A stretch of 33,969 nucleotides of DNA. It comes from G963674505 sp964575975 (GTDB lineage Bacteria; Desulfobacterota; Desulfobacteria; Desulfobacterales; SKZT01). Under the pieces are notes generated by a model. The model was not told the origin of the DNA and did no database searches. It saw only the letters and a list, made by a program, of their open reading frames with translations. This document shows positions 1 to 7,119 of the stretch, in pieces; the stretch's first letter is position 1, and each line of letters starts with the position of its first letter. The stretch lies in assembly GCA_964575975.1 (NCBI GenBank), contig CAZNTU010000036.1, forward strand, positions 1-33,969, in the 5' to 3' direction. A program made the position numbers and the translations under genes.

Positions 1-72
1 CTTTCGCTCTTGAATATAGCCATAAATAAAGTTATTCTATGTCCAAAACTAACCTTGGCTCGGATTGAAATT

Positions 73-354
73 ATGGAGAAACAAATTTCTGTCACCGAGG
101 CGAAAAACAAATTGCCGGCTTTAATACGCGAAGTGGAAAATGGTCCCCCCGCAGTTTTGACCCGGCACGGGAAAAAAGTTGCGGTTTTGTTGTCGATCGC
201 CGAATACGACCGCATGCGGCCGGCCAAAAAAGGATTTTGGAACGCTTTGACTGAGTGGCGAAAAGAAATAGAAGACGAAAATATGCTCATGTCCGATTCG
301 GATTTCGACGGACTAAGAGACCGGTCGCCTGGAAGAAACCTGGAAGTTGAATGA
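73..354 (+). CDS. Phd/YefM-family antitoxin
   Basis: This small protein (93 aa from the ATG at 73) has the Phd/YefM layout: an N-terminal segment reading ISVTEAKNKLPALIREVENG, followed by an RHGKKVAVLLSIAEYDRM segment, the typical beta-strand and helix of the DNA-binding dimer. Antitoxins of this family bind and neutralise a PIN-type or RelE-type toxin and repress their own operon. The stop codon overlaps the ATG of the next gene (351), the usual translational coupling of an antitoxin to its toxin. An in-frame ATG at 10 would add 21 residues unlike the family, so the start at 73 is preferred, although no strong ribosome binding site is visible before it. The C-terminal toxin-binding tail is acidic and looks complete. 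Confidence 0.82.
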   Translation: MEKQISVTEAKNKLPALIREVENGPPAVLTRHGKKVAVLLSIAEYDRMRPAKKGFWNALTEWRKEIEDENMLMSDSDFDGLRDRSPGRNLEVE

Positions 355-776
355 CGAAATGTTTGTTGGATACCGATATTCTATCGGAGCCGTTAAAGCC
401 CCAACCTAACGCCTTTGTTCTATCCAGGCTTAAAATGCATGAGGACGAGATCGCGACGGCCTCTCCTGTCTGGCATGAGTTGCATTTCGGATGCAAACGC
501 TTGCCGAATTCTAAAAAGCGCGAGAGGATCGAATCCTTTTTAATGGAAGCGTAAACAAAAACATGCCGATACTGCCGTATGACGAAAAAACCGCCGTGTG
601 GCACGCCGAGCAAGGGGCGAGACTGACATCGAACGGGATGGCGCCCGCGTTTGTGGACGGTCAGATTGCCTCTATCGCGAAAGTTAACGGTTTGATTCTT
701 GTCGCCGGAAATGTCAATGGACTACGAGGGGTTTGCCGGAATCGAGATGGAGAACTGGCGAGAGCAGCAAGTATAA
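351..776 (+). pseudogene. VapC-like PIN-domain toxin, two compensating frameshifts
   Basis: The reading frame opens as MTKCLLDTDILSEPLK, a PIN-domain start with the first catalytic Asp (LLDTDI), and then meets TAA at 552-554. One frame over, the protein resumes with NKNMPILPYDEKTAVWHAEQ and AFVDGQIASIAKVNGLILV (PIN acidic residue at VDG). Near 720 it returns to the original frame as DYEGFAGIEMENWREQQV, ending at TAA 774-776. The pieces add up to one normal VapC of about 140 aa, an Mg-dependent endoribonuclease that usually cuts tRNA or rRNA. One base appears lost near 551-553 and one gained near 719-721. As written the gene makes only a 67-aa fragment. Either it has decayed or the sequence has errors near the window edge. 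Confidence 0.75.
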
Positions 777-833
777 GGGGCTTTTTGATTCGGTCGGTCT
801 CCGACAAATTAAACCTGCAATGGGAGAAATACT

Positions 834-2126
834 GTGAAAAGTGGCATCGGATTCGGAAAAAGACCGGTTTTTTTGTTCCTGCCCTATCTATTTAGCTTGT
901 GTTTCGGGTGCGTTACCGTGTCGCCCACCGGCATGCCCCCGAATCCTGGCGTGCTTTCGCACAGCTCCGGGTCGAGTCCCGCGACGGCGCCGGCCATGAG
1001 CATCGACCAATTGGCCCAAAGCCTTGCCGGCCAACTCGACGCCGGCGTGCCCCTTTCGGGCAAGAAAATCCAGACGAGCGAAAACAATTTCTGGCAGGGC
1101 CGCACCAAATTGAACCTTCCTTTTTCCTCCGCGCTGAACAACGCGTTGAGTACCGCATTGTCCCGGAAGGGGGCGATAGTCACCGTTCAGGAAGTGGGCG
1201 ACGAACCCATGCTTTTGCTGGGTTCCTACGACGTCGAAAACGTAACGCTGGCGGTCACGGTCAAAATTCGCGCGATGGGCGAAACCTCGAGCAAGGACGT
1301 TGCGTTCGCAAGGGGCGGGATCATGATGTCGAAGCTCGACGGAAGCTGGTTCGAGCCGGAATTTCCAAGAGTCGCCAGGACCATTGTCAGGCTTCTGGAG
1401 GAGAATTTCACCTCCATGGGATTTTACCAGATGGATGTGGATATCCCCGATATGAAGCCCGGAATGCAAGGGCAGCCGAACCTTTGTCTCGAAAAGGAGT
1501 TCTCTCGCTTTCTCGAAAACGCCGTCGCCGCCTCCTCGGTATTCAGGCCGTCGGGCGTGACGAGCAAACGCATAGTCAAAGCCAGGATGAACGGCAAGTA
1601 CGTCAACTTGGAGAACAAGATGCGGTTTCATGTCAAGGCAGAGGACCTGTCGGGAAAAACGTTGACTTCCGCCGTGTTCGATGTGGATGTCGCGAGCATT
1701 CCCGCCCCCCTCATGAAACCGTGCGGATCGGGCGGGGAATCCGTTTGCGTGTCCTATTTGCATTCTCCCTCGGCGAACGTTTCCGCGGATTCGTTCGCAG
1801 TCTCCACCTTGGTTGACAACACGAACGAATCCCTGGCTGCGCACGGATTGTCTTCATCGGTCTGTCCGAACGAAAAAGGAGGGAAATCCGCGACCGTGGT
1901 GTTGAAGATGGAGGTGCGAACCAAAATGGAATTCGGCAGGAAAGCTACGAAAGCCACCGTGCATTTCCGGGTTTTGGACCCGAACAAAAAGGTGTTGGGC
2001 GCGTTTTCGGAAAGCGGAGTCACATTCAGGCCCCAAATAGACGATGCGGCCGAAATGGTCGTCAATCAAATCTTCCAGGACGAAAACATCGGAGAGAGAC
2101 TTGCAACCATTATTCTCGGACGATGA
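834..2126 (+). CDS. putative outer-membrane lipoprotein with repeated FlgO/CsgG-like halves
   Basis: The gene begins at a GTG (834) placed 6-7 bases after GGGAGA. The N-terminus (residues 1-26) has Arg/Lys, a hydrophobic stretch and FGC, so it is probably a lipoprotein signal anchored at Cys26, although the lipobox is not ideal. The mature protein (about 404 aa) has no catalytic motif. It reads as two related alpha/beta halves: residues about 55-190 (conserved-looking FSSALNNALSTALSRKGAIV and MLLLGSYDVENVTLAVTVKI) and about 290-430 with a similar strand pattern. This resembles the FlgO/CsgG type of periplasmic nucleotide-binding-like fold found in lipoproteins, but the match is by general pattern only. 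It is followed on the same strand by a clearer CsgG-like lipoprotein and a TPR protein, suggesting a shared cell-envelope function. No function can be assigned. Confidence 0.6.
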   Translation: MKSGIGFGKRPVFLFLPYLFSLCFGCVTVSPTGMPPNPGVLSHSSGSSPATAPAMSIDQLAQSLAGQLDAGVPLSGKKIQTSENNFWQGRTKLNLPFSSALNNALSTALSRKGAIVTVQEVGDEPMLLLGSYDVENVTLAVTVKIRAMGETSSKDVAFARGGIMMSKLDGSWFEPEFPRVARTIVRLLEENFTSMGFYQMDVDIPDMKPGMQGQPNLCLEKEFSRFLENAVAASSVFRPSGVTSKRIVKARMNGKYVNLENKMRFHVKAEDLSGKTLTSAVFDVDVASIPAPLMKPCGSGGESVCVSYLHSPSANVSADSFAVSTLVDNTNESLAAHGLSSSVCPNEKGGKSATVVLKMEVRTKMEFGRKATKATVHFRVLDPNKKVLGAFSESGVTFRPQIDDAAEMVVNQIFQDENIGERLATIILGR

Positions 2127-2142
2127 TGGCTCGGGGAAAGGT

Positions 2143-2180
2143 GAAAGCTGGAAGGTGGAAGCTGGAAGGGGGAAGGGGGG
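2143..2180 (+). repeat. short G/A-rich imperfect tandem repeat
   Basis: Just after the first lipoprotein stop there is a purine-only stretch made of imperfect copies of the unit GGAAGGTGGAAGCT. It lies between two genes and codes for nothing recognisable. It may be a simple sequence expansion. Confidence 0.45.
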
Positions 2181-2299
2181 CTCGAAATTTGGAAATTCAT
2201 GCTTCGCCGTGGTTTATAGGAACTGTTGAGGTTTTTGGAATAGCGTTGATGAAGCTGTTGCGAAATATAGAGTGTTTACGGAAAAACAGGAGGTTGTTC

Positions 2300-3433
2300 A
2301 TGAAAGATTCGAAAGCGAAAATCGGTTGTAAAGACACGGTTGTTTTTTTGCGGGTGCTTTTCCTTTGCGCAGTGTTGTCGTCGATGCTGGCATCTTGCGG
2401 GCCTGCCCGGAAAACTTGCTCCGTGATCGTCCCTCCGAAGGTAAGCATCAAGTCTCCGATCGCGGTGCTTGGATTCAATGGGTCCGAATCCTATTCCAAG
2501 GAGCTTTCCGGAAAAATCGAGTCCTTGCTGGTCAATTCCCGATGGAAAGGAAAAAGCGTCTACGAAGTTGTGGACAGACAAAACATCGACAAGGTGATCG
2601 GCGAAATCAAAAAGACCAACGAATCCTGGCTTTTCGATCCGGAGAAGGCGGCGAGGGCCGGCAAATTGGCGGGCGCGAGCACCGTTATCGTGGGAGAGGT
2701 CCTCAGGGCGGACGTAGTGGATTCCTACGCCAAGAAGGAACAACAAAAATGCCTTAAATGGAAAAAGGGCGCTTCCGATTTTGAAAAGGCGTTGGGGATC
2801 GGATGCAAGGAATGGGAACCCTATTATATTCCGTGCGTAAGCAGGAAAGCCTATTTTTCGTTCGGTTACAAGGTGATCGACGTCGCGACGTCACGGATCG
2901 TTCATACGGAGGTCCTCGAGAACACGTCGGACCAGACCGAACACTGCAATTCCAACAGGATAATCGGCGCGAACGCAAGTCCCCGCGAGACGTCGGAGGA
3001 CAGTCTCAGGAGAATGCTGAGCGGAGAGGGCTCGGGAACGCTTCAAGAAGAGACGGACGCATTGAAGGAGGCCATGTCCAAGGGTGTCACCGCGCTTTCG
3101 AGGAACATCTCCGTCCACTCCATGGATGCCGCCATCAAGACGTCCTCTGCGGTCAAACCCTGCGAAGAGGCTTTGAACCTCGGTTCCGCGTACATTACGC
3201 CGCAAGTCCAACTGTGGGACAAGGCCTGTCCCATTTGGGAGACCGCGTACCAGAATTTCCCGAACTCTTCCGAGCTGGCCTACAATCTCGGCCTTTGCAG
3301 CGAGGTCAAAGGAAATTACAAGGAAGCCATGTACTATTACGACACGGCCTACGAAAATATGGTCGGCATCGACGAGGACGTTGTCGGAGCCAGGCAAAGG
3401 GTGATGGCCGTGATGAATAAAAAAATGGAATGA
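2300..3433 (+). CDS. CsgG-like lipoprotein with C-terminal TPR-like segment
   Basis: The start is the ATG at 2300 because AGGAGG (2288-2293) lies 6 bases before it. An upstream in-frame ATG at 2123 would add a low-complexity tail. Residues 1-33 form a lipoprotein signal peptide ending in the lipobox LASC (Cys33). The next 200 residues follow the CsgG/HfaB pattern: IAVLGFNGSESYSKELSGKI, a strand carrying VYEVVDRQNIDKVI, then AARAGKLAGASTVIVGEV and a strand with KVIDVATSRIVHTEV. The C-terminal ~75 residues (ELAYNLGLCSEVKGNYKEAM and onward) look like one or two tetratricopeptide repeats. CsgG relatives form outer-membrane export pores or periplasmic scaffolds. This one is larger than curli CsgG and has an inserted Cys-containing loop (QQKCLKWKKGASDFEK...), so curli export should not be assumed. 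It is probably co-transcribed with the TPR gene at 3509. Confidence 0.7.
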   Translation: MKDSKAKIGCKDTVVFLRVLFLCAVLSSMLASCGPARKTCSVIVPPKVSIKSPIAVLGFNGSESYSKELSGKIESLLVNSRWKGKSVYEVVDRQNIDKVIGEIKKTNESWLFDPEKAARAGKLAGASTVIVGEVLRADVVDSYAKKEQQKCLKWKKGASDFEKALGIGCKEWEPYYIPCVSRKAYFSFGYKVIDVATSRIVHTEVLENTSDQTEHCNSNRIIGANASPRETSEDSLRRMLSGEGSGTLQEETDALKEAMSKGVTALSRNISVHSMDAAIKTSSAVKPCEEALNLGSAYITPQVQLWDKACPIWETAYQNFPNSSELAYNLGLCSEVKGNYKEAMYYYDTAYENMVGIDEDVVGARQRVMAVMNKKME

Positions 3434-3508
3434 CGAAACGGGGACGGCTGCTTCGCGACGGAAATGAAATCAATCCGCATTTTGCTAATATAAAAGGAGA
3501 GAACGATA

Positions 3509-4819
3509 TTGCGCTTTTTAAAGAAACTCTTCTCGGGCAAAACGGCCGAGGAACACGAAAAAACGGGCGATTCCCTTTGCGAGTCCAAGCATTGGGGCGA
3601 GGCCAGACTGGCTTTCGGGAAAGCCCTCGAGAAGGTGGAAAGGGAAGAGACTCCGGACGGCGCCTTGAAAACTCGAATCGAAAAGAAGCTGGAGGAAGCC
3701 ACCGAAGCGCTTGCCCGAGAGCATTTCGAAAACGCACTGGAAATGATCGAAAGCGAATGCTTCGAGGAGGCCCGGGAACTGCTGGATCTTTCCTCGGAGC
3801 TGACAAGGGACGATGGACTGAAAGCCGGACTGGCGAAAAATATGGCGGTTGTCGAGGAGCGGATGGAACGGGCTTTGGAAGACGATCCGGGCGATTGCGA
3901 CTACGGTTTGGACGACGAGGAGGAAACGGAAGACTACGAAACGGAAGACCACGAAGATTACGAAGACACCCGGGAAGATCCCGAGCGAGCCATCGAGGAT
4001 TTCAATGCCTTGATCGAATCCCTTCCCAAGGAGGTCCGGGACGAATACCTGGGGTACGGTCGGAATTTCGTCATGGGATACATTGCGTTGAACGACGAGG
4101 ATTTCGAGACCGCAGTCGAATATTTGCTGGAGGCCATGAGGGAAAACGAGCCGAACGAGGGATACATTCCCATGGAACTGGCGACGGCCTACATGAACTT
4201 GGACAGGTTGGAGGATGCCCGGAAGCTGTTGGAAAGAGTCGTGAATAACCGGCCGGACGCGCTTCCGGCTTACCAGCTCCTGTGCGAGGTCTGTTGGGAG
4301 CAAGACGATTTCGGGGCCGTAGACGCCCTCTTGCAATCCGTGCCCGAAGACAAGCACGACACTCTGGCCATTCAAATGCTGAAAGGGAAAAATCTTTACC
4401 GTGAAGGAAGGTACGACGAGGCCCGTGAACACTACAGCGATTTTTTGAAGAACTACGGGTGGAACGAGGTCGCGGCCAGGGGGCTTGCAAAAGTTTGCGA
4501 GGCTTCTGGCGATTTGGAGCAGGCGAGGGGATTATATCGCGAAATGATGTCTCGCTGCACCGGTTGCGGATCTAAAGCCGATCCGTTCGTCAAGAAAAAA
4601 TACGCCGATTTGAGCTTCGCGGCGGGAGAGCGGTCTCCCGCCATATTGGAGATGTATTTGTCGGTGGCCAGAGAAGTCCCGGAGACGGCCGCCGAGTGCT
4701 ACGACAAGGTCAGCCGAATTTACCAAGGACAGGGAAACCAAGTGGAGGCCAAGCGGTTCAGGACTATTTCAAAAAGAGCATGGAGAAAATCCTGGCGAGA
4801 CGAAGATTTATCCGTTTAA
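3509..4819 (+). CDS. tetratricopeptide-repeat protein
   Basis: The gene starts at a TTG (3509) with AAAGGAGA 8 bases upstream. The 436-aa product has no signal peptide or membrane segment and is almost entirely helical. TPR-type repeats are visible at about residues 12-45 (EKTGDSLCESKHWGEARLAF), 75-105, 185-245 (GYIALNDEDFETAVEYLLEA; ATAYMNLDRLEDARKLLERV) and 290-350 (GKNLYREGRYDEAREHYSDF). Between the first and second groups, at about residues 125-160, lies a very acidic linker of mostly Asp and Glu. Near the C-terminus are a CTGCG motif and a further Cys, possibly a metal site. TPR proteins are protein-binding scaffolds. The gene follows two envelope lipoproteins by 75 bases, so it may serve the same system, but this protein appears cytoplasmic. 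Its partner cannot be named. Confidence 0.75.
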   Translation: MRFLKKLFSGKTAEEHEKTGDSLCESKHWGEARLAFGKALEKVEREETPDGALKTRIEKKLEEATEALAREHFENALEMIESECFEEARELLDLSSELTRDDGLKAGLAKNMAVVEERMERALEDDPGDCDYGLDDEEETEDYETEDHEDYEDTREDPERAIEDFNALIESLPKEVRDEYLGYGRNFVMGYIALNDEDFETAVEYLLEAMRENEPNEGYIPMELATAYMNLDRLEDARKLLERVVNNRPDALPAYQLLCEVCWEQDDFGAVDALLQSVPEDKHDTLAIQMLKGKNLYREGRYDEAREHYSDFLKNYGWNEVAARGLAKVCEASGDLEQARGLYREMMSRCTGCGSKADPFVKKKYADLSFAAGERSPAILEMYLSVAREVPETAAECYDKVSRIYQGQGNQVEAKRFRTISKRAWRKSWRDEDLSV

Positions 4820-4901
4820 CAGAACCCTGACGTTGGCGGTCGAATTCTTTTTTTTGAGCTTCAGGCGCAGCATAGTCGATTCTGCGGAGCGAACAGGGTG
4901 G

Positions 4902-5900
4902 TCAGAACGAAAAACCTTTTTCCCTGAAAACGTAGACGCATGCATCCACCGCCTGGGGATCGAAGCCGATTCCTCTTTGTTCCTGAATGAATTCGAGAGT
5001 CTCCTCAAGGCTAATTCCGGGGCGGAAAGGGCGGTGAGCCAACATTGCGTCGACTACGTCCGCGACGGCCAAAATTTTTGCCTCGTAGATAATTGCATCG
5101 GATTTCAGCCCGTAAGGATAGCCGGAACCGTCCAGTCTCTCGTGATGCTGAAGCGCGATCTCCGCCAGAGGCCATGGGAATTCGATGGTTTTCAAAATGT
5201 CGTATCCAGCCTTCGGGTGGGTTTTCATGAATTCGAATTCGAGTTCGGTCAAGGCTCCAGGTTTGGCCAGAATTTCGGAGGGAATTGAAATTTTCCCCAG
5301 ATCGTGGATAACCGAACCCATGCTGAGTCCCTCAAGTTGAACTGGCGAAAGGCTAAGTTCTCTTCCGATCGCCCTCGCCAAATTTGCCGCCCTTCGCTGA
5401 TGGCCTGCCGTATAAGGATCGCGGATTTCAATGGTCATAGCCATGGCGTAAATGATTCCGCCGATGGCTTTTTTCAGCTTCTTCAGCGAGTCGAGGTGTT
5501 CCGCCAGAATTCTCCTTTCCCGGAGAACCCGTTGAACCCGCAAATTCAACTCCTTCAGGACAATGGGTTTTTGGATGAAATCGCTGGCCCCGTGGACTAT
5601 AACGTTTTGGTAGCTGAAATCCTTGGTAAAACCCGTCATGATAATAACGTCCGAATCGTACTTTTCCTTGATTTTACGGGTGAGATCGATTCCGTTCAGT
5701 CCGGGCATATTGATGTCGGTAATGACAATGTCAATGAAGGATTTCTCCATTATCTCCAGCGCCTCTTCCCCGTCCGCCGCCTCCAGGCAATCGAAGCCGT
5801 CTCGTTCTAATCCGCGAATAATCATTTTTCGAATAGGCTCTTCATCGTCGACGACCAGCATAATGCAGGTCCTGGTGTCCGAGTCTATTAAAAAGTCCAT
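4902..5900 (-). CDS. response regulator with HD-GYP domain (c-di-GMP phosphodiesterase, RpfG type)
   Basis: This 332-aa protein has an N-terminal receiver domain (residues about 12-125; acidic pair DDE at 18-20, phospho-acceptor Asp62 in TDINMPG, conserved Lys110 in FIQKP) and an HD-GYP domain (about 145-332). The HD-GYP metal ligands are intact: His166, HDLGK at 198-202, and HHERLDGSGYP at 251-261. Such enzymes hydrolyse cyclic di-GMP to GMP, controlled by phosphorylation of the receiver. The start at 5900 is supported by AGGAGGGG a few bases upstream. It overlaps the 3' end of the GGDEF gene by 13 bases, so the two are translationally coupled. A synthase and a hydrolase made together point to local c-di-GMP control. 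No histidine kinase lies next to them. Confidence 0.92.
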   Translation of the reverse strand: MDFLIDSDTRTCIMLVVDDEEPIRKMIIRGLERDGFDCLEAADGEEALEIMEKSFIDIVITDINMPGLNGIDLTRKIKEKYDSDVIIMTGFTKDFSYQNVIVHGASDFIQKPIVLKELNLRVQRVLRERRILAEHLDSLKKLKKAIGGIIYAMAMTIEIRDPYTAGHQRRAANLARAIGRELSLSPVQLEGLSMGSVIHDLGKISIPSEILAKPGALTELEFEFMKTHPKAGYDILKTIEFPWPLAEIALQHHERLDGSGYPYGLKSDAIIYEAKILAVADVVDAMLAHRPFRPGISLEETLEFIQEQRGIGFDPQAVDACVYVFREKGFSF

Positions 5901-6937
5901 CGCTCCCCTCCTGATTGAACTGTTTTTATGGAGTTCGCCACGCTTCCAACCTCTATTCTGTTTTTTCCGTTTTTTTTGGCCTGATAAAGGAGTCTGTCCG
6001 CTTGCGATACCAAAATTTCGAAAGTAGCGTCGTGTTCGGTTCGGGGATCGAGATCGGCCACGCCGAAACTGGCAGTTACATCGATTTCGAAATTTTCGAA
6101 AGTTATTTTCTCCTGCGAGATTTTGGTCCGAATCCGTTCGCTCAATTTTTTAGCTCCGGCAATGTCGGTTTCGGGAAGAACCAGAACGAATTCGTCGCCT
6201 CCGTAGCGGCAGAGCCAATCCACATCGTTTCTAATGGATCGACGGACGCGGTTAACCACTTCCACCAGTACTGAGTCGCCCCCCTGATGGCCGTAAGAAT
6301 CGTTAATGGATTTAAACCTGTCGATGTCGAACATAACCACCGACAAAGGACTTTTATACCTCAATGCACGTTTGACCTCCTTCCGCAGGCCGTTGTCGGC
6401 GTAGCCTCTGTTGAAGCAACCCGTAAGGGGGTCCGTGAAGGAAAGCATCCTGATTTCCTCTTTGGCCTTTATTAGCGATCTCTCTAATTTCAAAATCCTG
6501 ATGCCTGTTTTGATTCTCGCTTTGAGTTCGTCGGGATTGAACGGTTTGGAGAGATAATCGTCCGCGCCGGCTTCCAATCCTGTGACGATATCTTCCTTCG
6601 CATTCTTTGAGGTTAGAAATATGATGAAAACATAGCTTGGGCTTTGGGTCGATCTGACGGCTTTGCACAATTCTATGCCGTCCATTTCGGGCATCATCCA
6701 GTCGGAAAGGATGATCGGAAAGAAATGCCTTTCGAAAAGATCGAAAGCCTTCCGGCCGTTTTCGACTGACGTGACTTCGTGGCCGGCTTTCCGAAGCGTT
6801 TTTTCGAGAAGCAGCCGGAAAATGGGAGAGTCCTCGGCGACAAGTATGGGAAAACAATCATCGGTGTCGTTTATCCTCGCCCTATCGATTTGCGAGGTCG
6901 ATACGAGACTTGTGTCTTTGTCGATATCCACCCTCAT
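5888..6937 (-). CDS. response regulator with GGDEF domain (diguanylate cyclase, PleD/WspR type)
   Basis: The product (349 aa) has a receiver domain (about 30-150; phospho-acceptor Asp79 in LSDWMMPEMDG, Lys131 in LSKPF), a short coiled linker, and a GGDEF domain (about 165-335) with an intact active site RYGGDEF (GGDEF at 246-250) and FDIDRFKSIND upstream. It should make cyclic di-GMP from two GTP when phosphorylated. The product-inhibition site normally reads R-x-x-D five residues before GGDEF. Here the Arg position is Asn (NDVD), so feedback inhibition may be weak. I chose the ATG at 6937, 8 bases after GGAG, over the TTG at 6940. It is the first gene of a pair with the HD-GYP regulator. A TATAAT box lies at 6999-7004 on this strand but without a clear -35 box. 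Confidence 0.92.
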   Translation of the reverse strand: MRVDIDKDTSLVSTSQIDRARINDTDDCFPILVAEDSPIFRLLLEKTLRKAGHEVTSVENGRKAFDLFERHFFPIILSDWMMPEMDGIELCKAVRSTQSPSYVFIIFLTSKNAKEDIVTGLEAGADDYLSKPFNPDELKARIKTGIRILKLERSLIKAKEEIRMLSFTDPLTGCFNRGYADNGLRKEVKRALRYKSPLSVVMFDIDRFKSINDSYGHQGGDSVLVEVVNRVRRSIRNDVDWLCRYGGDEFVLVLPETDIAGAKKLSERIRTKISQEKITFENFEIDVTASFGVADLDPRTEHDATFEILVSQADRLLYQAKKNGKNRIEVGSVANSIKTVQSGGERWTF

Positions 6938-7070
6938 CAAGAACAGCTCCAGTGACGAAAACGATATTGGAAAATTGTATTTGCGTATCTTTTGTTATCA
7001 TTATACCTATCCTTTGGTCAATGCAATCGTAAAAAATGGTATGCGCATTCCTTTAGGTTTCCGCAAAAAA

Positions 7071-7100
7071 AAAGGCCGCCGAAACTTATCGGCGGCCTTT
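7071..7100 (-). terminator. rho-independent terminator of the Nuo-Hdr operon
   Basis: A perfect 12-bp stem (7071-7082 with 7089-7100) encloses a 6-base loop. It is followed on the minus strand by a run of T (complement of the A run at 7065-7073). It lies 20 bases past the stop of the last operon gene at 7120. A T run is also present on the plus strand, so it could work in both directions. Confidence 0.85.
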
Positions 7101-7119
7101 TTCGGTTGTATTTCAGATG

